A stretch of 64,000 bases of DNA from Sporosarcina sp. D27 (GTDB lineage Bacteria > Bacillota > Bacilli > Bacillales_A > Planococcaceae), in assembly GCF_000586555.1 (NCBI RefSeq), contig NZ_AZUC01000009.1:62001-126000 (forward strand), given 5' to 3'. The notes under the pieces are model-generated. The model searched no databases. It was given only the letters and a program-made list of their open reading frames with translations, and was not told the origin of the DNA. A program made the translations under genes and the position numbers. This document shows, piece after piece, positions 43,556-52,351 of this stretch (its first letter is position 1; each line of letters opens with the position of its first letter).

Positions 43556-45172
43556 TCAGCTACCTAAAAGACCGAGAAATTTACTCAGTTCTTCCTTGGC
43601 TTCGTCAGTTGTCCCGTTCAACTCATTCAAAAGCCCAAACAAGTTATCATATGAATTCGCAATTTCTTCTTTAACTTCTGCTAACTCTTGAGCCACTTGT
43701 GAAAGTGGAATAACTTCTTCTTCCTCAAACGTGTCGACATAGCGTGGAATGTTTAAATTGTAATCATTTTCTTTGATTTCATCCAAAGATGCCACATGAG
43801 CATATTTCTCTACGTCTTCACGGTTACTGTAAGTTTCGAGAATTTTATTGATGTTTTCAGAAGAGAGGTTGTTTTTGTTTCTACCTCTTTCAAACTCGCT
43901 CGAAGCATCGATAAACAAAATATCCTTATTCTTACGTGCTTCACGACCTTTAAACACCAAAATACATGTCTGGATTTGTGTTCCGTAAAATAAGTTAGCA
44001 GGCAAACCAATAACGGTGTCCAATAGATTGTTATCGATGATATTTTTGCGAATTCTACCTTCAGATGCACCTCTGAAGAGTACCCCATGCGGCAAGACAA
44101 TCGCCATAGTTCCAGCTTTATCTAAATGATAAAGTCCATGCAGAACAAAGGCATAATCTGCTTTGGATGTCGGTGCTACACCATAACCCTTGAAACGTGA
44201 GTCTTTTTCTCGATCGACGTCCTTCGTATTCCAATTTTGAGAATACGGAGGGTTCGCTACAACCGCGTCAAACTTCAACGGAATTTGTGTACCGTCTTTT
44301 TCAGCAAATGGCCAGTCTCCATCAAGTGTGTCTGCACGTCTGAGCTCCATATTGCGATAATTGACCCCATGCATCATCAAGTTCATGCGAGCTAAGTTAT
44401 ATGTTGTGGTATTCAATTCTTGTCCGTAAAACTCAACACTTCCTTCTTCCTCACCATTTGGTAATTCTTTTTGGACAGTTAAAAGAAGGGAACCTGATCC
44501 CATTGTGGGGTCATAGACACGGAATTGACCATCAATACCTACTACATCAATCGTTACAATTTTCGCCAGTATTTGACTAACTTCATGAGGTGTATAAAAC
44601 TCCCCGCCCTTTTTACCAGCGTTGGCAGCAAACTGTCCAATCAAATACTCGTAAACATCACCTAAAATGTCATGTCCTGAAATATCTTTAAACGTGAAGT
44701 CGTTAATTATCAATACGATATCATTTAAAGCCTTTGCTCTTTCGTTTGTACTTGTACCTAGACGGATATCTCCAAGGTTCACATCAGCAAATATATTTGC
44801 AAAATGGTCTTCTGCGGCTGCATTACGTTTGGCATTTGTATTGAACTTGTCAAACGTGTCTTGGAAATCACTAGCTTTAATTTTGTGATTTTCAATTTTC
44901 GCTATAATTTTATCCCAAGTGTAGGCTGGGTCAATAGCATAGCCAAGACCTCTACTGATTTCTTCGAGGTAATCTTCTATTTCAGCGGCATCGGTTACTT
45001 CGTAAAACTCTTCCAACCCATTGACTTTTAAATATTCATCTTGATTTTCTGATAAGTACCGATAGAACATAAATGGCAAAATATAGTTCTGGTAATCATT
45101 TGCACTCATTGTCCCACGCAGTTTGTTGGCCATTTCCCATAGTTTTGATGTAATGTCTTTTGCATTGCTCAT
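43556..45172 (-). CDS. hsdM: Type I restriction-modification methyltransferase subunit
   Basis: A 538-residue adenine-N6 methyltransferase subunit. The N-terminal helical domain starts SKLWEMANKLRGTMSANDYQ; motifs are GGEFYTPHEVSQILA, the SAM-binding VYDPTMGSGSLLLTV and catalytic VVANPPYSQNW (NPPY). The ATG follows AAAAGGAG. It lies 18 bases after hsdS and completes the R-S-M gene order on the minus strand. With HsdS it methylates the target and with HsdR it forms the restriction complex. Length is normal for the family. Confidence 0.95.
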   Translation of the reverse strand: MSNAKDITSKLWEMANKLRGTMSANDYQNYILPFMFYRYLSENQDEYLKVNGLEEFYEVTDAAEIEDYLEEISRGLGYAIDPAYTWDKIIAKIENHKIKASDFQDTFDKFNTNAKRNAAAEDHFANIFADVNLGDIRLGTSTNERAKALNDIVLIINDFTFKDISGHDILGDVYEYLIGQFAANAGKKGGEFYTPHEVSQILAKIVTIDVVGIDGQFRVYDPTMGSGSLLLTVQKELPNGEEEGSVEFYGQELNTTTYNLARMNLMMHGVNYRNMELRRADTLDGDWPFAEKDGTQIPLKFDAVVANPPYSQNWNTKDVDREKDSRFKGYGVAPTSKADYAFVLHGLYHLDKAGTMAIVLPHGVLFRGASEGRIRKNIIDNNLLDTVIGLPANLFYGTQIQTCILVFKGREARKNKDILFIDASSEFERGRNKNNLSSENINKILETYSNREDVEKYAHVASLDEIKENDYNLNIPRYVDTFEEEEVIPLSQVAQELAEVKEEIANSYDNLFGLLNELNGTTDEAKEELSKFLGLLGS

Positions 45173-45190
45173 TTGTGCAGTCTCCTTTTC

Positions 45191-46471
45191 TTATACAAAC
45201 ATTTGTTGAAGCAGTAATTTCTTCAAATTTTTAAGCGAATTTAACTCACGCTGATGAAGGGTGATGAGGTTGTCAAAGCTTTCAAAGAACGAGCCAATAT
45301 TTTCTTGTTCTTCAGCATTTTTTGGAAATGAAACGTTTGTTTTAGCAATATTTGCTTTGCTCAAAGATAATACCTTGGTACCTTGCATAAGCGGTAATAG
45401 CGTATTGTGATACGCAGGCGAGTTCAAATAATAGCCTAGGTATTTAGGTGCAAACTCTTGATTTGGTCGTGCCACCATTGTGTGTAGGCCAGATACAGCA
45501 AAGTTATTTGTGATACCAGTAACTTCGATAGCTTTACCAGTTGTTTCATCTTCTGCTGTATCAGCGATAATTACGTCACCGTTTTGCAACCGCTGTTTCT
45601 TATAATCTTCAGGTTTACCATCAGTAACCCAAGGGACATAATCGCTATTAATATCAACGATTGTATCAAATTTCACAAGGATGTCACCATAGTGAATGTT
45701 TTTGACTTCTCCTTTATCATAGTTCAAATTTGCACGTGATAATGTGTTGTTTGAAATTGAGAAATCTAGTACATAGGAGAACTTACGATGTTCCCAATCA
45801 TCAGTAAATCCTGCAAAGCGAATTTCGGGAACATTGGCTCCATCATTCGGAAACATTTTTTGAAGTAGACTCTTTTTAGTATCCTTCAGCAGCTCCAACT
45901 TACGATAATGAAGGGCGATGATGTTGTCTAGTTGATTGAAAAAGTCTCCAATTTTCTTCTGTTCTTCACTATCTTTAGGCACCAGCAATTCAGTTTCAAA
46001 AAAATCTGAGGCAGCTATATTTAATAACCCATGATTTCTTGCACCTTCCGCTGCATGCTTTGATACTTCACGATACCAATAAGTTGTATCATAATACTTT
46101 GTAAGAAAATCAGAATTAATATCTGTAGTTTCAAAAACAATATATAGTGTTGAAAGTACTCCTTTATCGTAACGATCTAGCCTTTTTACTGCCCCCCATG
46201 GATAACCATTTGAATACGATTTGTTATAAGCAAATTCACCATTTCTAACTAAGTAATAGCCACTAACATCTCGGCTGGCAACTGTCTTATTAAAAAATTC
46301 ATTTTGGCCTATTAATCCGTCTTGCGCTGAAATTGTTAATGGTAAGGTTGATTCCAAATCTTTATTTTTTCTTGTAACCCTTTTAACTACTTCCCCCAAC
46401 TTACGCTGTTCCCAAGCATCTATAAATCCTGCGAATCTAATTTGAGGTGATTTTGTTATTTTATCGCTCAT
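45191..46471 (-). CDS. hsdS: Type I restriction-modification specificity subunit
   Basis: A 426-residue DNA-specificity subunit with two target-recognition domains (about residues 10-190 and 215-425), each preceded by PQIRFAGFIDAWEQRKLGEV or VPEIRFAGFTDDWEHRKFSY and followed by a conserved helical spacer (QKKIGDFFNQLDNIIALHYRK split as GDFFNQLDNIIALH; GSFFESFDNLITLHQREL). The near-identical IRFAGF.D.WE.RK repeats would allow recombination between halves. The ATG has an AAGGAG site. The recognised sequence cannot be read from the protein. Confidence 0.93.
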   Translation of the reverse strand: MSDKITKSPQIRFAGFIDAWEQRKLGEVVKRVTRKNKDLESTLPLTISAQDGLIGQNEFFNKTVASRDVSGYYLVRNGEFAYNKSYSNGYPWGAVKRLDRYDKGVLSTLYIVFETTDINSDFLTKYYDTTYWYREVSKHAAEGARNHGLLNIAASDFFETELLVPKDSEEQKKIGDFFNQLDNIIALHYRKLELLKDTKKSLLQKMFPNDGANVPEIRFAGFTDDWEHRKFSYVLDFSISNNTLSRANLNYDKGEVKNIHYGDILVKFDTIVDINSDYVPWVTDGKPEDYKKQRLQNGDVIIADTAEDETTGKAIEVTGITNNFAVSGLHTMVARPNQEFAPKYLGYYLNSPAYHNTLLPLMQGTKVLSLSKANIAKTNVSFPKNAEEQENIGSFFESFDNLITLHQRELNSLKNLKKLLLQQMFV

Positions 46472-46512
46472 TTCCGTTCTCCTTTTTGATGTCGAATAAT
46501 TTTATCACTTGA

Positions 46513-49500
46513 CTATTCTCCTTTCTTAATTTCGTCAGCCATTCCGTAAAATGCCTTACGGAATTCGATTCGATATCGAACCCAAGTTAATGCAGCAATC
46601 TTTTCATCTGCAATTTCTTTATAATCCACCCTTGCGTCATTCATGATTGCTGTTAACTCGCCTTGTTTATCCATATCGTCTTGACCTAATCTGTGTTTCT
46701 TAATCAAGTTTTCAAGTTCTTTAGGTTTTGTGCTGTTGTCAAGTCCCCAAGTACGGATGAAATTCGTTACAAGTTGGATATTCGTATCCTTTTGTGCTTT
46801 ATCCATTGCTTGGTTCATTTTTTCAACACTTCGAGGTGCTGGATAACTATCAAACTCAAACTCCTTCGAGAAAATTTTAGATACAAAGTTATGCATCTTA
46901 GATTTTTCTTTTTCATTCTCAGATTTGGCGATTTCAAGATGGATTTCTTCACGTGTACTTACCGCTTTCGACATTTCGTTCGCTTGAACTTCGTCAGCCA
47001 TCCGGGCGATCAAATCAATCAAATAATCATAGTTGATGGTAACATCGTGAATATGAACCATGGAAAGATTGACTTGCGAAATATCAATGTCTTCACGCTT
47101 CGCACGTCGTTCCTTCAATTCACCGGCGATTACCGTTGTTAAAATGACTTCCTGCTCCTCAGTAATACCTAAGCGCTCATAGAATTCTTCCGGATTATCA
47201 TAGGCAGAAATAGGATTTTTGTCATCATCTTCGGTATATTGTTTCAATTGACTCAACAAGCGATTATACTCTTTCAGATTCTCAAAAACTTCATCCTGAG
47301 CTTTTTCACTCGGTGGTAATTGCACAAAATCGTCTGTGAGTACTCCAAGCTTCTCGATAACTTCTTGCATTTCAGCCTGAACCTTGCTGAATGGTTTGGA
47401 AGTGATACCAGCCTCTTCGTTTCCTTTCTTCAAATCTTCAAGTGAAAGTTGTTCGTCAGCAGATGCACGATTTGAATAGATAGCAAAAGCTTTATTCATT
47501 TCATACTCGTTTTGCTCGGGCCAACGATAATTAACTATATTTCCCCAAGGCTTATCGACAAAATTATGCATTCTGTTTGTACGTGAGTACGCCTGAATTA
47601 AGTTCCCACCCTTAAGCGTTCGATCAATATAGAGCGTATTCATTCCTGGGGCATCAAAACCGGTTAATAGTTGATCCACAACGATTACCAAATCTAAATA
47701 GTTACCATCATCAGCTGTCTTATTAAGCCTCCGTGCTAAGTCTTCTGTGTAGGCTTTAACAGTCGTCATATCAAAAGCTGTGCCAAACATTGCGTTATAG
47801 GCTTCGATGGCTCTGTGCAAGTTTTCATTCGTTTTCAGTTGATGAATACTATTGGATGTATCTACCGAGAAACTCACCGCAACTTTTAGTCGTTTATCTT
47901 CTGGACGATTCGCATTCTCTTCCGCAAACTTATCGAAGTATTCCATCGCTCTTGGTGTACTTGCTTTATTACCACCAACGTGGACTGTAAACAAGGCATT
48001 ATACTTACGGTCATTTGAACGTTTCTTCCAGTTATCGAATATGTCCTTCACTACTAAGTGAACATGTTCTGGACTATCATCGTAAACACTACTACGAACA
48101 TTATCATCGATATCATCTTCGGTGGGATCTTCAGGAGGCTTGATCGTTTCCATAAATTCGACGTTAAACCCTAAGACATTTTTATCCGCAATGGCTTCTT
48201 TAATGGTATATGCATGTAGTAATTCACCAAAGATTTCTGGTGTTTCAGGGAATTTTGGTGTACCAGTATAACCAACCCAAGCAGAATTAGGAATCGCTTT
48301 CCGGATTGATTCGAGCATACCTTCATTTTCAGTACCGTTACCAGTTGAACGGTGGGCTTCATCAACGATAAAAAGAATATTTTCATTAAGTGACTTGAAG
48401 CTGTCCCGCGCTACATAACGCGAAATCTTTTGGATACTTGTCACAATGATGTTCTTATCACTTTTCTTCGTTAGTTTGCGATGAAGTTCTGAGATATTGG
48501 CTGTGTCACCCACCACACCAGTTTTCCTTTCAAAACCCGCAACAGGATCATAGGCTTTATAGGCATCAGCTGTTTGGTTGGTAAGCGCTATTCGGTCAAC
48601 CAAGAAGACAACTTTGTCTACATTAGATAGCCGACTTGCAAGCCACGCTGTCTTAAAACTTGTGATTGTTTTACCTGATCCTGTTGTATGCCAAATGTAT
48701 CCTAATTTACCGTCATCATATTTGAAGTCAAATTTTCTAACTTTATCAAGCACGCGCTTTGTGGCATAGACTTGATAAGGACGCATGACTTTGATACTTT
48801 CTTTGTTTTTTGTACCATCAAGTACCATGTAGCGTGTTGCTAAATTATGAGCCATTGGAATTGACAACACTTTATCCGAAAACGTCTTCCATGAACGAAT
48901 AGGGCGAGCATCATCTTCGTTTTGCCAGTTGAAAGCAAAAGCTCGGTTAAAGCTATGTAGTGGAGTATTTGCCATATAACGAATATCAAATGGCGTCATC
49001 GCTATTAAAATCTGCAAGGTTGAAAATATACCGCTGTATTGCTTTTCAGCAATATACTGCTCCATCTGGTTTAAGGATTCTGTAGCGCTATGAAGTGCTT
49101 TCTTTAATTCGATTTGAATAATCGGCAAACCATTAATAAGTAACGTCACGTCAAACCTGCAATCCCGCTTACCATCCACTACTTTTGGTCGTTTAATTTG
49201 ATTTACTACTTGATAAACAGTGTTCCCACCACCGACTTGGGCTTGATCGAATACGGTCAAAAATACATGCTTACCATTGTCAAGGTCCACTTCAATTTCA
49301 GAAACACCGTTCACACCATACAAGAATTGTCCAGCTTGGTAAGGTGATTCAATACTCGTGATGATTTTCTTCACCTGATTAAATTCAGTGACAGACAATG
49401 GTTCATCCAAACGAGCCCGATTGTTTTGTTCTAAGATTGTTTTAAAGTTATCCCATAGTTGTTTAGTTGTTGTGATGTCCTTTTTGTATTCCCATTGTTT

Positions 49501-49569
49501 TACTCCGCCGATTTTGGTCAAATAATCGATAACTTCATTTTCAAATGCTAATTCCGATTGACTTTTCAT
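46513..49569 (-). CDS. hsdR: Type I restriction endonuclease subunit R
   Basis: A 1018-residue motor and nuclease. The N-terminal PD-(D/E)xK nuclease shows CRFDVTLLINGLPIIQIELKK; the helicase has Walker A WHTTGSGKTITS, DEAH-type VDEAHRS, motif III VGYTGTP and motif VI QAYSRTNRM. The C-terminal helical region mediates assembly with HsdM and HsdS. GGGGGA precedes ATG. The gene starts four bases after the half-specificity gene, so the whole S'-R-S-M run is probably one transcript. Confidence 0.95.
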   Translation of the reverse strand: MKSQSELAFENEVIDYLTKIGGVKQWEYKKDITTTKQLWDNFKTILEQNNRARLDEPLSVTEFNQVKKIITSIESPYQAGQFLYGVNGVSEIEVDLDNGKHVFLTVFDQAQVGGGNTVYQVVNQIKRPKVVDGKRDCRFDVTLLINGLPIIQIELKKALHSATESLNQMEQYIAEKQYSGIFSTLQILIAMTPFDIRYMANTPLHSFNRAFAFNWQNEDDARPIRSWKTFSDKVLSIPMAHNLATRYMVLDGTKNKESIKVMRPYQVYATKRVLDKVRKFDFKYDDGKLGYIWHTTGSGKTITSFKTAWLASRLSNVDKVVFLVDRIALTNQTADAYKAYDPVAGFERKTGVVGDTANISELHRKLTKKSDKNIIVTSIQKISRYVARDSFKSLNENILFIVDEAHRSTGNGTENEGMLESIRKAIPNSAWVGYTGTPKFPETPEIFGELLHAYTIKEAIADKNVLGFNVEFMETIKPPEDPTEDDIDDNVRSSVYDDSPEHVHLVVKDIFDNWKKRSNDRKYNALFTVHVGGNKASTPRAMEYFDKFAEENANRPEDKRLKVAVSFSVDTSNSIHQLKTNENLHRAIEAYNAMFGTAFDMTTVKAYTEDLARRLNKTADDGNYLDLVIVVDQLLTGFDAPGMNTLYIDRTLKGGNLIQAYSRTNRMHNFVDKPWGNIVNYRWPEQNEYEMNKAFAIYSNRASADEQLSLEDLKKGNEEAGITSKPFSKVQAEMQEVIEKLGVLTDDFVQLPPSEKAQDEVFENLKEYNRLLSQLKQYTEDDDKNPISAYDNPEEFYERLGITEEQEVILTTVIAGELKERRAKREDIDISQVNLSMVHIHDVTINYDYLIDLIARMADEVQANEMSKAVSTREEIHLEIAKSENEKEKSKMHNFVSKIFSKEFEFDSYPAPRSVEKMNQAMDKAQKDTNIQLVTNFIRTWGLDNSTKPKELENLIKKHRLGQDDMDKQGELTAIMNDARVDYKEIADEKIAALTWVRYRIEFRKAFYGMADEIKKGE

Positions 49570-49573
49570 TTGA

Positions 49574-50161
49574 TCATTCCCCCTTTAAGATTCCTTCTAT
49601 AATTGAGCTTGTAAACTGTCCAATCATGTCTGCGAATTGATTTAACTTGCTCTGCAGCTTCAATGTTTCTGAGTAAATAGCGCCTATTTTCTTCTGTTCC
49701 TCAAGAGGAACAACCGGAACGATAATTTCTCCAAGTGAACGGAGTGGGATTCTTAGAACAGGGCCATTCCCCTGTGACTCCCTTTCTTTTTGTCGTCTCA
49801 CTTCTTTGTAAGCATTAAACAAGAAAAGAAAATATCTCTTATCAAGTTGTTCGCTATTAAACTCTATTTTTGTGAAGTTGAGAGACAACACTTTACCAAT
49901 ATTATCTTTGCCGACCATTGTTGCAAGTTGTAAGGAGTTACTGATAACAACATCACCTTCATTTAACGATGGGGTATTTTGGGATAAAGATTTCTCCCCA
50001 TCTTCAGCTGTTACCTCCTCATGATTGTAATCAGCTTCAAAAGACTGCTGGTCATAATAATTTGTTATTTCAGTTCCAAATTGTTTTTGCGCCCTTGTTG
50101 GATTTATACCTGGAACGAAGGTTACAAACTCTTTTAATGCACTTTTCTCCAAATAAGACAC
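49574..50161 (-). CDS. Half-size specificity subunit (single target-recognition domain)
   Basis: A 195-residue protein containing one HsdS-type recognition domain and one spacer helix: RIPLRSLGEIIVPVVPLEEQ, then KKIGAIYSETLKLQSKLNQF. It is about half the length of a normal HsdS and seems complete, not truncated: it opens at GTG 50161 (or TTG 50152, better spaced from GGGGG) and ends cleanly four bases before hsdR. Half-subunits can dimerise to recognise palindromes or can swap domains with the full subunit. Whether it contributes to this system or is a relic is unknown. Confidence 0.8.
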   Translation of the reverse strand: MSYLEKSALKEFVTFVPGINPTRAQKQFGTEITNYYDQQSFEADYNHEEVTAEDGEKSLSQNTPSLNEGDVVISNSLQLATMVGKDNIGKVLSLNFTKIEFNSEQLDKRYFLFLFNAYKEVRRQKERESQGNGPVLRIPLRSLGEIIVPVVPLEEQKKIGAIYSETLKLQSKLNQFADMIGQFTSSIIEGILKGE

Positions 50162-51326
50162 CCCCGAACTACAGTTTACGTTTTTTGAAATATATCTATA
50201 TTACATATTAAATCACCTCGAATTCGCTTTGTCAAATGATAAAATGAAATATTTTTGTATTTCATTAATTTAATATAAAAAAAGCTTATATAAACGATTC
50301 TGCAAAATATGTTTTTATGCAAATACAATCATTTTGTAAACTCTTACCCGAATCCTTAAACATCGATTTCTACGTAAAAATACAATCCCAGGGGTCAAAA
50401 AATCCCTCAAACCATTCGGCCGAGGGAACATAACACATTCTACACTATTCAACTAAAATCCGATGAATCCATTGCCACCAAGCTATTTCAACTATATCCA
50501 CCACGCACTCGATGTGCGTCGAATGGAGGAACATCTCTACTAGCTTGATTTCCCGTATTTAATGGCCAATGTCTTCAAAATCCAAAATTGCGTGCTAGGA
50601 TATCGGAATGGGTAGTTAAAACGCACACGACTCGGCCTGGTTTGCTCGCTAAGATTGTTCCTAGTATTTTCTTGCCTAAATCTTTTCGTAGCGAATCGGC
50701 GAGTAAGACTCCGACTGTCCTGACTTAGATGTCCTTTCTGTGTGACGTTCTTAATTACTTGAGGTACAATTTTGACACCTTGTTCATCTTTTGCCTACTT
50801 TAATAGGAACAGCAGAATCGTAACAACTTTCAGTGGGCTTTGACGTGAGCATTGCATAGTTAAGGCTACACGACTCCCAGAGTTGGCAGGGTTGCACAGA
50901 TGATATACTGACACCATAAACCCTCTCCTATGGTGCACAAGACATGTTTGTTTTCATCTTCATCGATAGGCTCTACACCTTCAGTCCATTCTGCAGCATT
51001 TTATTAGTTAATGTCGACCTAATTATGGGTAGCTTCTGCTGGATGAGTACCTTCTTCGATTTCAATCATGATTTCTCCTCTTATCTACCCGTTCCCTATC
51101 CAAGTGATTCAATATTAGAGGTGTATTTCTGTGCAGCATTTTTAAAGAAACAAAAGTCTGATTTGCGAATTAGTTATGTGGTGTGGTGTGGCTAACAGAC
51201 AAACCTCGAGTGTACAGCAATTCAAAACAATTTTAAACGACTTTTTAATTTTGCACTATTACTGTTTTAAGAGCACTTTCCCAGATTTAAGAACACGCCC
51301 GCTCCCCCTAGCATATTCCGACGCAA
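50162..51326. other. Gene-free end of the island next to ssrA
   Basis: About 1.2 kb without a credible gene. Short frames with stops, for example near 50470-50545 (NPLPPSYFNYIHHALDVRR), suggest decayed coding DNA, but no integrase motif was recognised. The half-specificity gene promoter must lie at its left end. A relic of the 40-bp repeat lies at 51267-51299. Confidence 0.5.
51267..51299 (+). repeat. Solo relic of the 40-bp repeat family
   Basis: TAAGAGCACTTTCCCAGATT followed exactly 20 bases on by TAAGAACACGC keeps both the half-unit sequence (TATGAGCACTTT) and the 20-bp spacing of the array at 5503-6222, with A for T changes. Confidence 0.5.
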
Positions 51327-51393
51327 AACAAAAACACCATCCACAAAGGATGGTGTTTTACCATATTTCTATGGAGACGGTGGGAGTCGAACC
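51325..51393 (+). repeat. Right attachment-site copy: ssrA terminator hairpin and 3' end
   Basis: Hairpin CACCATCCACAAAGGATGGTG (51333-51353), flanked by As and Ts, is the ssrA terminator on the minus strand. It is followed by the 27 bases shared exactly with 38374-38400. This copy forms the functional end of ssrA. Confidence 0.88.
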
Positions 51394-51727
51394 CACGTCC
51401 AGAGGCTCTAATACGTAAACGTCTACGCGTGTAGTTTTCCTATTTGGTTTCGCGCTACATTATGCCGGAAGACAGGGCGTCCTGAGCGCTATTTCGGAAA
51501 TCTCTTCTGGGGAGCCTCGAAAAGCAGCATCCAGCGTATCCCACTTTAGGTTAGCCCTACAACGCCACATGGGCGATGGTATTGCAAGGCAGATTCAACA
51601 GCTTACGCTGCGAATGCTAGGTTGTTGTTTGTTTTGCCTGTTATTATTAAGGTCCGTTTCTGACGGAGTCGAGCCTCCGACGCGCAGCTCACGCTTAGAC
51701 CACCCCTGTCGAATCCGTAACGTCCCC
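51372..51727 (-). ncRNA. ssrA: Transfer-messenger RNA
   Basis: On the minus strand the RNA starts GGGGACGTTACGGATTCGAC at 51727 and ends GACTCCCACCGTCTCCA at 51372, the conserved tmRNA termini, with CCA encoded. The tag frame reads GKTNNNLAFAA then TAA (51603-51638), so with the charged alanine the tag is AGKTNNNLAFAA, ending in the Ala-Ala that ClpXP recognises. It frees stalled ribosomes together with SmpB, whose gene is just upstream. The 3' end has served as an integration site. Confidence 0.96.
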
Positions 51728-51811
51728 GTTAAAGGGATGTCCGGGAAACGTCTGGAGTCATCAGTAGCCTCCTACTGATGCTAAGACTATCGGAACTGTA
51801 TTGCTGTAAAC

Positions 51812-51840
51812 AGTATACCTCATCGAACGCCATATATCAA
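51812..51840 (-). promoter_or_regulatory. ssrA promoter
   Basis: On the minus strand TTGATA - 17 bases - TATACT, with the -35 overlapping the end of smpB. Transcription would begin near 51805, leaving a leader of roughly 78 bases that holds a perfect hairpin (CATCAGTAG / CTACTGATG, 51759-51780) before the mature 5' end, to be removed by RNase P. Confidence 0.7.
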
Positions 51841-52304
51841 TATTGCTGTTTGTCTTTGAAAGCCCGTTGCATATCCCGTTTCGCTTCTTTCTCTTTCAAG
51901 TCATGCCGTTTATCGTATAACTTCTTCCCTTTACCGACTCCAACTAGCACTTTTGCGAATCCATCTTTAATATACATTTTCAATGGAACAATCGCAGTCC
52001 CTTTTTCCTTCGTCTGTCCGATCAACGTATTGATCTGCTTTCGATGCATTAATAGTTTACGAGAACGAACCGGATCATGGTTGAACTGATTCCCTTGCTC
52101 GTAGGGACTAATGTGCATATTGGAGATCCAGGCTTCATTGTTACGAATGAGCACGAAAGCATCTCTCAATTGCACTTTCCCATTACGGATCGATTTGATT
52201 TCAGTACCTTGCAGTACAATACCGGCTTCAATTGTTTCTTCAATTGCGAAGTCGTAATTGGCTTTCTTGTTGACTGCGAGTACTTTACCTTTGCCTTTTG
52301 CCAT
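51837..52304 (-). CDS. smpB: SsrA-binding protein
   Basis: A 155-residue basic protein that binds tmRNA and delivers it to stalled ribosomes. Conserved features: [28 protein letters not shown] at the N-terminus, with GTEIKS and LRDAF, the central [24 protein letters not shown], and a basic C-terminal tail ([17 protein letters not shown]). MAKGKGK from ATG 52304 is the usual N-terminus; ATG two codons earlier is also possible. It lies 47 bases after rnr and directly before ssrA, the standard Firmicute order. Confidence 0.96.
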   Translation of the reverse strand: MAKGKGKVLAVNKKANYDFAIEETIEAGIVLQGTEIKSIRNGKVQLRDAFVLIRNNEAWISNMHISPYEQGNQFNHDPVRSRKLLMHRKQINTLIGQTKEKGTAIVPLKMYIKDGFAKVLVGVGKGKKLYDKRHDLKEKEAKRDMQRAFKDKQQY

Positions 52305-52351
52305 CGTCATTCACCCTCCCGTGAAACCGGATGACCAATTGGCAATCCGGA

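Larger units (their letters stand above)
38374..51366. mobile_element. Genomic island integrated at the 3' end of ssrA
   Basis: The 13-kb segment is bounded by direct copies of the ssrA 3' end and terminator. The copy at 51367-51393 belongs to the intact tmRNA gene; the one at 38374-38400 is an orphan. Cargo: a DUF3990 gene with an overlapping partner, a type I restriction-modification locus, several hypothetical genes and relics. No tyrosine recombinase was recognised; it would usually lie beside ssrA, where 50162-51326 is gene-free. The island is probably immobile now. Confidence 0.8.

Noticed and set aside
50944-51418. Plus-strand open frames beside ssrA
   Set aside because: Composition is unlike neighbouring genes, there is no ribosome binding site, and one frame runs into the tmRNA gene.
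51569-52089. Plus-strand frames over ssrA and smpB
   Set aside because: They are antisense to a conserved RNA gene and to smpB.
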